From the NCBI GenBank assembly GCA_965178125.1, contig OZ237758.1:372001-436000 (forward strand): a stretch of DNA of 64,000 nt, given 5' to 3'. How positions within the stretch are numbered: the first letter of the stretch is position 1; the number at the start of each line of letters is the position of its first letter. This document shows positions 24,001-32,870 of the stretch, piece by piece. Under the pieces are notes generated by a model, which did not search any database, was not told the origin of the DNA, and worked only from the letters and a program-made list of their open reading frames with translations. The position numbers and the translations under genes were made by a program. The DNA is from Bilabrum cf. latius. Its lineage: Eukaryota; Bigyra: Bicosoecida; Bigyra; Bicosoecida.

Positions 24001-25639
24001 TCTCGCCGTGCCTCTTTTCGTACTGCTGGTGGAGGACTGGAGGGACAACGTCCTGAAATACGTCTGGGAAAACTACCGATCTTCATTCATCATGATCGCG
24101 GTCGACGTCTCGGTGCGGTTCGGGCTCCTCCGAACGATCATCACGGACCACCAGCACATGCTGTGGAGTCGGGTGTTCCACTTCCTCGACACCGCCTACC
24201 TCTTCTATGCAGCCGTGTTTGGGATCTTGGTTGGGGTGACTCGACTAGCCATGTCGTTCGGTGCCTCGCTTGTCGTCATGGCGAGACCAGACGTGCGCAC
24301 ATTCGCTGCTTTTAAGATCTTCGACGTCTACCACACTGCCTACGTGTCGACGGTGCTGCTGGACCACAGGCACAACAATCCGCTGCTGAGGTGCATGTGC
24401 CATTCCATGCTGGATACGTCTCGTGAAAGGGTCCAAGAGCTAAAGGCTGCGTGCGTGCCGTTTGTCAGGCGGCTCGGGATGCAAGAGAGCAAGGTTCGCG
24501 ACTCGAAAGCATCCAGCGGTATGACGGCACCTGAGCGCGCGCACAGTCTGGAGATGAGCTCCACTAGCACTGTCACCCAGGGAACTGGGCTTGGGCCTGG
24601 GCATCGATCGAGTGAAGCTAAACACGTGCAGCAACGAGAGCGGGAGCTGCCTACCGCGCAAGGCCCACATAGCACTGTGATCAACCCGCTCAATCGAGCC
24701 GTGCAGGATGGGGTATATGGCAGAGAGGGGGCCCGACCGGCCGATAGCTCCATTTCGCGCGGTACGAGGGGGGACTCAGATGAGGTGCCGAACGAGCTGT
24801 ACGGCGCTTCCTCGCCGGTTACCTAGCCTGGCTCCAATTCTTCCGTTGGACCCGGTGGTATTCATGCAGGCCTCCTCCGGGGCCTGCCTGTTGTGGGAGA
24901 ACACGTCCTCGAGGAGAGGCCAGCCCGCCTCCATGCGGTGTGCGGGGCCACCTGCCTGCCAATCCTGGACCACGTGGACGATGATGAACCGCTGCCTGCC
25001 TGGATCCGCAAGGACGACTGCACCGGTCGGCTGTGCGGGGGCGCGCGCGCGGATGCGCAAGAGTGGTTCGATGGTGACAGGCACACGCTCGTGGCCGATG
25101 CTTCGGCCGGGTCGTTCAGGCACCCTTGGCCACAGGGAGCAGCTCCACCAACAACCGCCATCGAGGCAGTGCGCGCGGCGTACAAGCCTGGCGGCGCGCT
25201 CAGGTCGCTGTACATACGGTTCCGGTGGCAGCTGGCCTACACGCTGCTCAACAACCCGCAGCTGATCGAGCTCAGGAAAGATGGGAGCCTCAGAAGGGCG
25301 GGCAAGCCGAACACGGTGAACTCTTCGCAGCAGACTAGCGGCGTGGTGAAGCCAGCTCAGGGACAGCACGAGGAGGAGCTTGAGTCTGCGCCTGTGGTGG
25401 AGGACCGTGGCGGACCTGCTCCTACATCACACCCAGCATCGTAGGCCCAACTCTCGTCTAGGTCCAGGATGGACCGCGTGCGGGGCCAGCTACGCGGCAT
25501 GGTACAGCAACGCGACCAGCCGGGGCCCGCCGCAGCTGCCAGCGCTGCTGTCGGCATCGGTAGCCTGGATGCTTCGCCCTCCCACGCAGACTCCCAAGAG
25601 CATGCATCCGGGCTGGCACCAGTCGGAGATCTGTGCTGA
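21074..25639 (+). CDS. STRA6-like multi-pass membrane protein
   Basis: A continuous frame from ATG 21074 (MGAPGEPGYRD) to UGA 25637-25639, 1,521 residues, crosses UAGs at 21491, 22358, 22631, 23525, 23648, 24824 and 25442. Hydrophobic segments lie near residues 40-60, 85-105, 112-135, 142-170, 315-340, 725-745, 957-985, 1005-1022 and 1038-1062. UAG 21491 sits between two of them, in the loop RFVP-UAG-ALTVGL. Near residue 1376 the stretch RFRWQLAYTLLNNPQLIELR resembles the conserved C-terminal motif of STRA6, the retinol-binding-protein receptor family (Pfam RBP_receptor). A YxxxxLLDHRHNNPLL segment near residue 1100 fits the same family. By analogy it may move a retinoid or another lipophilic ligand at the plasma membrane; the ligand is inferred, not shown. 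It is about twice the length of animal STRA6, with long polar loops. Confidence 0.65.
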
Positions 25640-25974
25640 TTGTTCGGGCAGATGCCTCTACGTAAGCTTGCGTACAGTGCCTCTTTGGTAGATTGCGTGT
25701 GGGGTTGAGTCCAGCTGCCAACATTGCTACCACTCTCTGCGACCTGCGCGCGCCGAAGCGACTGCTTGGCCACATGCTCAATGCATGTCGGCCAATCTGG
25801 TGCCTCGCGCGTGCAAGTATCGGGGGTGGCAAGTGCTTGGGCTAGGGTGGTACCTACAGAGGTCAAGACTTTGGGGCAGATGCAAGCATTAGTACAATTG
25901 ATTGTCTTCGTTCGGAAATCTATCGGGAGCGACCATCAACGCAAGCGGGGGTCAAAGGGCCCACACTGTCCACT
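25640..25974. other. Convergent intergenic region
   Basis: About 335 bp between the UGA of the STRA6-like gene and the UGA of the minus-strand reductase. It should hold both 3' UTRs. No gene or repeat was recognised. Confidence 0.4.
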
Positions 25975-26997
25975 TCAATCGCCCTTCTTGGACTTGCTCT
26001 TAGCGTTGGCAGCCCGCACAGCCGCCTCGATCTTGTCCCAGCTGGCCTCATCCACCAGGTCACCCACCACGTTGAACTCGCCCGCCAGTGCCCTCTTCTC
26101 GCCCCCGTCCACGGCCACCAGCTCGCCGTTGATCCAGGACGCGTAGTCGCTCATGAGGAAACATACCGCATTGGCCAGCTCTTCCTTGGTGCCCAACCGC
26201 CCCGTGGGGTTCCTCCTGGCCAGCGCCTTCTCAAATTTACCCTCGGGGTCTAGCCTGGAAAAGGCACCCTCTGTGGGGATGGGCCCGGGCTGCACGCCCA
26301 CGAACCGCATGCCCTTCCGGCCCCACTCCGCCGCGAGGCTCTTGATCATAGCTTCCACGCCGGCCTTGGCACACGCAGATGGCACCACGAATGCAGATCC
26401 AGTCTCTGCGTAGATTGTCGTGGTGTAGCAAAAGGTGCCTCTCTTCTGCTGCTCCATGAGCGCCTTTGCGCACTCGAGCGTTACGTTGAACGATCCAACA
26501 AGCACCGTGTTCATGATTGCTTGGAAAGCATTAGTGCTGAGCCGCTCTGTAGGAGAGATAAAGTTGCCAGCGGCGTTGTTTACGACCAAGTCAGGGGTGC
26601 GCCCCGGGAATAGAGCGTCGGAGCCGTCGCCTTCCAAGCCCGAGATCATGGAGCGAACGGCAGAACGAACGGCTGATGCGTCGCGAACGTCTAACGAGAT
26701 ACCCTCAACCCTAGATCCAGTCTCCTTTGACATTTCCGCGGCAGTTTCTTTCACTACGTGTTCTCGTCGACCGCAAATAACCACATCAGCGCCCAGGGTC
26801 GCCAGATGCGTCGCCATTTGCCTCCCCAGCCCGCTGCCCCCACCTGTTACAAGTGCAAGCCGTCCATCAAACGTGCCGCTAGGCAGCATCACTGCATTGT
26901 TCGGTGCAAAAGCAGCGTTTGCCGACAAGTATCGTGTGGCTCCGAAACACTTCGCGGCCGCTTGGGCGCCTGCACGACGAATGGATCGAGCAAGCAT
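25975..26997 (-). CDS. DECR1: Mitochondrial 2,4-dienoyl-CoA reductase (SDR family)
   Basis: A 340-residue protein with no in-frame UAG, ending at UGA. It reduces 2,4-dienoyl-CoA with NADPH so that unsaturated fatty acids can pass through beta-oxidation. The nucleotide-binding motif TGGGSGLG is at 51-58 and NNAAGNF at 140-146. The catalytic-lysine box SACAKAGVEAM has Lys at 211. The stretch GMRFVGVQPGPIPTEGAFSR follows, as in animal DECR1. The Arg/Ala-rich N-terminus (MLARSIRRAGAQAAAK) looks like a mitochondrial presequence. Length matches the family (about 330-340). It is divergent from the MaoC-like hydratase gene at 27167. Peroxisomal DECR2-type relatives are less likely because of the presequence and no C-terminal SKL. 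Confidence 0.93.
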   Translation of the reverse strand: MLARSIRRAGAQAAAKCFGATRYLSANAAFAPNNAVMLPSGTFDGRLALVTGGGSGLGRQMATHLATLGADVVICGRREHVVKETAAEMSKETGSRVEGISLDVRDASAVRSAVRSMISGLEGDGSDALFPGRTPDLVVNNAAGNFISPTERLSTNAFQAIMNTVLVGSFNVTLECAKALMEQQKRGTFCYTTTIYAETGSAFVVPSACAKAGVEAMIKSLAAEWGRKGMRFVGVQPGPIPTEGAFSRLDPEGKFEKALARRNPTGRLGTKEELANAVCFLMSDYASWINGELVAVDGGEKRALAGEFNVVGDLVDEASWDKIEAAVRAANAKSKSKKGD

Positions 26998-27166
26998 GAT
27001 CGTTCAGATATATATACAATCAATGCAGGTCACAGCACTCTTGCGAGGGACAATCTCCTTGACTCAAGATGTGCAATTGTGGTCGATTCGGCGGATCTTT
27101 CGGCCGCTCCAGATGATCGTGTGACGAGGAAACTTCACGGGTCAATTGCACAGCACTACGAAGAAA
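26998..27166. promoter_or_regulatory. Shared divergent promoter, DECR and MaoC-like genes
   Basis: 169 bp between two divergent ATGs. It contains an AT-rich tatatatac tract near 27009. The layout suggests co-expression of two fatty-acid enzymes; no transcription start can be placed from the sequence. Confidence 0.45.
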
Positions 27167-27652
27167 ATGTCCACATCGCCAGAATCCGTACGAAAAGCTA
27201 TCAAAAGCACAATCTTGAGGTGCGCTGGGACAGGGCGGGTGGCCACTGGCCAGTGGGCAGAGTACAGACGGACTTTTGGAGCAGAGGAAGTGCAGACCTT
27301 TGCTGGGCTGTCTGGAGACAGAAATCCGGTGCACTTAGACCCCCACTTTGCTTCAAAGACGCAATTTAAGAGGACGATAGTGCATGGTATGCTATACGGG
27401 GGCATGTTTGGCACAATCTTTGGACAGATCGATGGCAGCATCTACGTGTCCCAGTCTTTTAAATTTCGGAAGCCTGTGTATGTCGGAGCTGAAGTGACAG
27501 CGCGACTAGATATCATGTAGACGAAAGAGAGGGGTGCCAAGCAGTTTGTGTCATGCCGCACGCAAATCATTGACGAAGATGGGGATGTTTGCACCGATGG
27601 TGAGGCCGTCGTGATGCTTCCGATTTCAGCCGAGACGGAGGGCAGACATTGA
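27167..27652 (+). CDS. MaoC-like (R)-enoyl-CoA/ACP hydratase
   Basis: A 161-residue hot-dog-fold hydratase from ATG 27167 to UGA 27650-27652, crossing one UAG at 27518 (residue 118). The hydratase-2 motif FAGLSGDRNPVHLDPHFA spans about 45-62 with catalytic Asp51 and His56. HGMLYGGMFGTI follows, then KPVYVGAEVTARLDI before the UAG and a terminal DGEAVVMLP strand after it. The MaoC fold needs that last strand, so ending at the UAG would give a truncated domain. It hydrates trans-2-enoyl thioesters to (R)-3-hydroxyacyl products, either in mitochondrial fatty-acid synthesis (HTD2 role) or in beta-oxidation. Pairing with DECR favours a lipid role in mitochondria. An upstream in-frame TTG at 27146 was not used because ATG 27167 is available. 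Confidence 0.85.
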
Positions 27653-27737
27653 CAGTACCGGCACCCCACGTAGTGAATTGCATGAATGGAACAACACACT
27701 GCAAAGATGCCACGTGATGGCAGCGCATCTCATCTCA

Positions 27738-29024
27738 TCAGAACCGTCCCGGCAGCTAGAGGTACCCGAAGGCTAGCGGCGCCACGTACACGCTCGCGAA
27801 GCCCACCGCGGTGTACGTGACCAATTTCTGTGGGAGTTCGATCTCGTACCGCTCGTCCGGCCCGATCAATCGCCCCTCGCTCACCTTTGAGTTGCTCGCC
27901 TCCTCGGAGCACCTGCTCGAGTCGTCATCTGCGGACCGACTGCCGCTCCTTCCCCTTCCCCAGGCAGTGATGGTGGCGCTGCCGCCCTTGTCCCCATCCC
28001 CTCCATTGTGGTGACCCGCATCCTTCTCTGCTACAGCAGCCCTGCGCTCTCCCAGTAGGGCCACTAGGAGCGGCCTCACCACCGCCTTGACCGCCTCCTT
28101 GGTCCCGATGGCGATGCCGAAGCCCAGCAGTGTCAGCGGGATCGACGCCGCGAGCTCACCGAGGCCCAGGGCCGTGAGCGGCTGGTCAAAGGCAGAGAGC
28201 TGCTGCTCCCTCCGGAGCAAGTATCCGAAGGTGCAGCCGAGCATGACCCCCAGCACAGTCGTGGTGTCACCGGGCGTGGTGATGTAGGCAGGCGTGGCGG
28301 GCCGGGGGATGAGCGCCGTAGCTAGAACAATAATCGCGGTGATGCAGACGGCTGCAATCAACGGGTCACCGTGCAGCACAAATGCGTCGATTGCCGGGTC
28401 CACGGCGGCGAGTTTGAGAGCGAGCATAATCACTCCTAGCACTCCGCCCGCAACCAAATCCATCGGGTAGTGCGCTCCGAAGACCATCCTGCTGTACGGG
28501 CACAGCACGATCCAAGCAATCGACGGGCCGGTGATCCACCAAAAGTCTTCTGAGCTTGCAGTGTGCTGGTACGCATCAACGATGAGCGAGCCTGCCAGCA
28601 CGATGCTATTGCTCGTGTGAGTCGATGGCAGCCCGTACTCCCCCGCATAATGACTGTCGAACACAGCCACCCCCACTTCGGGGCAGGGCCTCGGTAGCTG
28701 TATAGTATCTTTCAGGGCTTGGCCAACATACAGGGCAAAAGCCCATCCTGGAATCAGGTGGCGGCCGATCGCTTGATTAAAACCCCAATGTGACCATGGA
28801 AGGAATGTTATAAACCAGATCTCGTTGCCGAGCTGAGTGGCAGCAAAACAAATCCAGTAGTGAATCAAAGCGAGGAGCGACCAGCTCTTTTCCTTGCCGG
28901 GCGGTGGTATCCCAGCGGCTGACTGCAACTTCCTCAGTGTTGCGGCCCCTGCAACAACAGTAGGGTGCCAGGCCTTCCGAAGTGGCTCGAACGCCCTCGA
29001 CATGTAATAAAACGTGTCCAGCAT
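27738..29024 (-). CDS. PAP2-family lipid phosphatase, sphingosine-1-phosphate-phosphatase-like
   Basis: A 428-residue multi-pass enzyme from ATG 29024, crossing UAG 27756-27758 to UGA 27738-27740 (adding only QLPGRF). The three PAP2 phosphatase motifs are intact: KDTIQLPRP (105-113), PSTH (133-136, replacing the usual PSGH) and SRMVFGAHYPMD (Ser178, Arg179, His185, Asp189). They lie between hydrophobic helices, as in ER sphingosine-1-phosphate phosphatases and related long-chain-base phosphatases. About five further membrane segments follow, with a polar Gly/Ser-rich loop near 335-390. Predicted role: dephosphorylation of sphingoid-base phosphate or a similar lipid at the ER. The upstream frame is open to a UAA near 29217 but has no ATG, so the start is firm. 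Confidence 0.88.
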
Positions 29025-29780
29025 CGCCTAGTGGTGTTTCCCCGCAAGAAATCTTCGCGCAAGTGCGCGCAAGAGGGCATCATCAGGAACCCGGATGCGG
29101 CGCCGCGCCGGAGCGGTGACGCCGTCGGCGAGAGCCCACCCCGGGGCCGCGTGCTTGGATTCGATGTGATAAGGCACGAGGAGCACCGGTGCGACGCGAT
29201 GCCATGACGTGCCACGTTACGGCAGAGACAAGGGGCAAGGGAATCGCAGCTTTTAAGTTCCTATTGTGCCGCGGCGGGAAGCAAGTCCAAGTCGTTCCGG
29301 GTCCTTGGTGCCTGCAAATGGCTGGTGTGGTTGCGCCCCCTCCCAGCGGCAATCCGACCAACAGACAATACACCTGGTGCAATTTGCATAGACTTGCTTG
29401 CATACACTCTGTGATGCGAGCCGCAAGGGCCAAGGGGTTCACACGAGCAAGGGACGATGCCGGTGTGCGGTGCTAGTAGTACAAGGGGTTCACACGAGCA
29501 AGGGACGATGCCGGTGTGCGGTGCTAGTAGTACAAGGGGTTCACACGAGCAAGGGACGATGCCGGTGTGCGGTGCTACTTCTGGGACCGACCGATGGCGG
29601 GTGGCGGCTGTGGCCATGTTCGAGAGAGCAAGAGCCATGCACTACAGGGAATATCCCTGGCAGGCACACAGTGCATACAGAACACAGTGAAATGGAGATC
29701 ATCATGGATTTTGGGTCGCGTCCAGATCGGCTCGCACACAGTGGGTCACAACCCTATTCGGCGCTCGCTCGCCCGCTCAC
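29025..29780. other. Intergenic region with a 51-bp minisatellite
   Basis: Region between the PAP2 start and the EF-hand gene's UGA, both genes on the minus strand. Apart from the three-copy 51-bp repeat at 29431-29577, no gene is supported. The PAP2 promoter should lie in its left part. Confidence 0.4.
29431..29577 (+). repeat. 51-bp minisatellite, about three copies
   Basis: The word caaggggttcacacgagc starts at 29431, 29482 and 29533, a 51-bp period (17 codons). The copies appear identical and the third ends in gtgctac rather than gtgctagtag. Frames that stay open through it are a by-product of the period. Confidence 0.9.
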
Positions 29781-30332
29781 TCAGGACAGATACGCCTACA
29801 TCTCATCCACTGTGATGTTCCCGTCATGGTTTGAGTCGATCTCTTCGAACTTTGACTCAAGGTATTTCTGGTAATCAGCCACAGAGCCAGCTGACGACTT
29901 CTCGTGCACTTGAAGAAGCGCCGCGAAATCTCGCTGCGGGCCGGTCTTTACAGTCTTGGTGCGGTACGCGAAGCAATCCATGATTGCCTGCTTAAACTCA
30001 GCCAGGGATATCTTTCCATCTGCATCCATAGATTACGATGGGATATTGTGGTGACACAGTGATGCTAAAGATGAAGGCGAACCGCTCGCACAGCCTGACC
30101 TATTTGTCTCACCATGATTGGAGTCCATAAACGACTTTGCGAGACTAATAGCACTCTTTCGCATCGTTTTCTTCATTTCATCGATATGGCGGCTTGAAGA
30201 GGTCTTTGCTAGCCAGATAAGTGCAGTCGAGCCAGCAGCGATCGCGGCAAAGGCGAGAAGATCTGACTCCATCCTGCGAAGAAAGGGTGATCGCATGCTG
30301 TTAGTACGATATTTCCTGCAAAATGGATTCAT
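29781..30332 (-). CDS. Membrane-anchored EF-hand calcium-binding protein (two exons)
   Basis: Exon 1 is 30332-30113 and exon 2 is 30019-29781; 459 coding bases, 152 residues. Splicing joins CAT-G to AT-GGA and restores a canonical EF loop, DSNHDGKISLAE (70-81). The second loop is DSNHDGNITVDE (135-146). The protein crosses UAG 29796-29798 at residue 148 and ends at UGA 29781-29783, giving the exiting helix EM-UAG-AYLS. Gln fits here, since EF-hand proteins often have EMQAYL-like helices. A hydrophobic stretch at about 24-42 suggests a membrane anchor or signal anchor near the N-terminus. Inner ATGs at residues 13 and 21 are alternative starts. It is probably a calcium sensor; the target is unknown. 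Confidence 0.8.
30020..30112 (-). other. Spliceosomal GT-AG intron in the EF-hand gene
   Basis: A 93-nt phase-1 intron with donor G|GTGAGA and acceptor GCAG|ATGGA on the minus strand. Removing it rebuilds the 12-residue EF loop exactly, whereas the unspliced frame ends at UAA. This is the only intron I can place with confidence in the window. Confidence 0.8.
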
Positions 30333-30554
30333 ATGACCCCAACAAAAGATTCATACTCTGAATGTATTCGTCCGTTCTTGTGGGACCGCATGATGGATCC
30401 GTTCTGTCAGTTTTGATTTTAGCTCCGAATAACAGGTATTTTGGTGGCAGTGTTGTGCACAAAATACACTATATTTCTATGTTTCATGTGAAATTTCATG
30501 TTTCGACAGAGGCTTGACACCAAGTACATTGATTTCGTTCCTGTCTGAATCGGT
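30333..30554. promoter_or_regulatory. Divergent region between the EF-hand gene and LRR copy 1
   Basis: 222 bp, AT-rich. Just before LRR copy 1 it is a diverged version of the 5' flank of the other LRR copies, and it carries an in-frame TGA four codons... specifically the third codon upstream of the ATG at 30555. That supports 30555 as the true start of this LRR family. Confidence 0.4.
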
Positions 30555-32702
30555 ATGGTATCCCTGTTCGACAGCCGCAGGCGGGACGTTGAATGCCAGA
30601 AGACGGATGTCGCGGCCTTTGTCCGAGAGATGCTCCAAATCAGACAAGAACCAAGCCAAGTCACTGAATTGCGCGTATCGGGCGACCTTTCTTCAAAGCC
30701 TGCCATGACTGCAGTTGTGGACCTGCTGGGCGCAAGCACCACCGTGACCGGGCTACACCTGGATGGTACCTGCATCGGGACTGCAGGTGCGCATCAGATT
30801 GCAGCGAGCTTTGCCGAGCTAGGAGATCGCCAGGCCCCGCTTCAATACCTGATCATGTCGCAGAATGCGAGGATCGATACGCCTGGCATTGTGGCGCTGG
30901 CACGAGCAGCCGCCTCCCATCCGACACTCGCAAGTCTCTACCTCTGTGACTGCAGAGTCGGAAACGAGGGCGCGAAAGCTCTTGCGCAAGCATTGACAAG
31001 CTCCACTTCGCTGGTGTCGCTGGTGTTGCAGAAGTGCGGGATCCGCCGAAGCGGAGCCCTGGCTCTTGCAGCCAGCGTTGTGCAGAAGCCCGTCCAGTTT
31101 ATCAACCTGTCCATGAACCCTATCGGCGACGATGCAGCTGCCGCTCTATTGGATGCGATCAGCACTTGCCCGGCTGTAGATGTGGTAGTCTTGGATTTCG
31201 TACGTGGCGGCGACAAGATGGCCGTGTCGCTGGCACGGTGCTTGGGGCCGGACAGCAAGTGCAGGTTGAAAACAGTCAGCATCGAGAACAACAGCATCGG
31301 GCCTACTGGGGTCGATGCACTGTCCCACGCCATTGCTCGCAGTGACAGATTGTCGCGCCTCTATGGCATGTGCGTCGTCCGAACCCTGCAGTCGTACAAG
31401 CAGCTGGAGGCCGCTGTGCAGGCCGTGAGACAGCGGCGACAGCTGGTCGCAAAGACGACCTTCTTGCCAGACCAGGACGATAGATACACTCGGAACGAGC
31501 TTGAGGGCTTCTTTTCCTGGCGCCAGCGGGCCATGGTGCTGCACCGGCGGGCACATGAGGCCAAGAGGGACGCCGGGCGGATGGGGCGGGCCGCGAAGGA
31601 GGGGAGGCCCCTGGAGCTGGGGAAGCGGGCGCGGCTGGGTGTGCTGGGCGGGGGTCTGGATGTGATGGTGGGGGTGTGCGCGGACTGGTCGATACAGAGT
31701 CGGCTGGGCGTGGCAGGGAGCGAGGTGCTGCAGTGCGATGCATTGTGCGCTGCCTGCTTGGGCGGCCACGCTGACTGTGTGGGAGTGCTGCTGGATGCAA
31801 TGGATGGGGCATGTGGCATGCTCGGGGCATTGCGGGAGGGGGCATGGGCGAGGATGGGCGGGGCAGGGGCTTTGTCAGGCTTCAGCTGCGTGGGCCTGTG
31901 CGCGAGGCTGGTGGGTGTGGATGGGTATGAGGGTGTGTGCTTGCGAGTGGGGGCTTGGGTGGGCAGAGTGCGCGGGTAGCTGGATGGGCTTGCGGGTGCC
32001 TGTGTGGGCGTGTGCGATCGTGCGGTGCAGCTGGAGCGGAGGAGGGACAGGCGTCGGGAGGCGATGGGGGCGGACGCGGCTGCCAAGGAGCAGGCGGAGC
32101 TTGACAAGCTCGAGACTGAGACAGCCGCGCATATGAAGGAGGGGGACGATGCGGTGGAGCTGTGGCAGACTATATGCAGCGGTTGCGACTACTGGTACTA
32201 CAAGTGGGAGTAGGTCTTTAGTACGTATTGGGAATGGTCCGATCTGCAGGGCAAGCGGCTGCGTGCAGAGCAGGCCGAGGAAGGGGCGGACGAGGCCGTG
32301 CGTGAGGCGGTGCGTGTGTGGGAGGGCGTGCGGGGGGGGCTGGAGGGACTGAAGCGGGTGCTGGCGAGGCAGCGGGGCTCGGGTGCTGGGGGAGCAGTGG
32401 GATCGGCTGAGAGCGCTGTGGGGCTGGCCGAGTTGGCGCTGGGGAGGGGGGAGGGGGCTGGGCTGCTGGGTTGTGCGATGGAGGGGGTGGGGCGGCATGT
32501 GTCGGGCGAGGCGGTAGACTGGGGCCGCGTGTGGGATGAGGCCAAGGTGGACAGGTGGGCGGTGGGGGTGGGGGTGGATTCAGCTGTGCAAGGGGTGGTG
32601 CGAGAGGTGATGGGTGGGATCAAGGCGGAGGGGGGAGGGCAGGACAATGGAAGCGATGAGAGCGATGGGGAGACGGGCTCTGAGCACAGTACAGATAGCT
32701 AA
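30555..32702 (+). CDS. LRR protein, copy 1
   Basis: 715 residues from MVSLFDSRRRDVECQ to UAA 32700-32702, through UAGs at 31977 (codon 475) and 32211 (codon 553). Residues about 35-290 form roughly seven ribonuclease-inhibitor/NLR-type LRRs (for example SLVLQKCGIRRSGALALA and FINLSMNPIGDDAAAALL). A basic helical region follows, then an ankyrin-like helix pair near 394 (CDALCAACLGGHADCVGVLL). After codon 475 comes a charged coiled-coil-like stretch (RRREAMGADAAAKEQAELD), the conserved CDYWYYKWE-UAG-VFSTYWEWSDL segment, and an acidic tail. No signal peptide or membrane segment is seen, so it is probably cytosolic. Variable LRR sites read SLYLCD, VVVLDFVR, KTVSI and RLYG. Its 5' flank differs from the other copies. 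A recognition or scaffold role is inferred. Confidence 0.88.
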
Positions 32703-32870
32703 ACATACCACTGGTCGAGAACCAGTATACCCCAGATGTATTAAGCCTGGTGCCCTGTCTCGCTCTACGCATTTGATCCCAGCTGTTGCGGCGTTCCAGA
32801 GTCCGGGTTCTAGTATCACGCAGAGCGGATGGGGGAACACATAGCTCATGCTCCACACGCATCTCCCCGC
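32703..32870. other. Convergent spacer after LRR copy 1
   Basis: About 168 bp between the LRR stop and the UGA of the minus-strand gene. The equivalent spacer follows every LRR copy and probably carries both 3' ends. It has a conserved tatcacgcagagcgg word. Confidence 0.4.

Noticed and set aside
21074-25639. Treating each UAG-bounded fragment as a separate small gene
   Set aside because: Consecutive fragments are always in the same frame, have no spacing or promoter between them, and several begin without ATG. One gene with UAG as sense is simpler.
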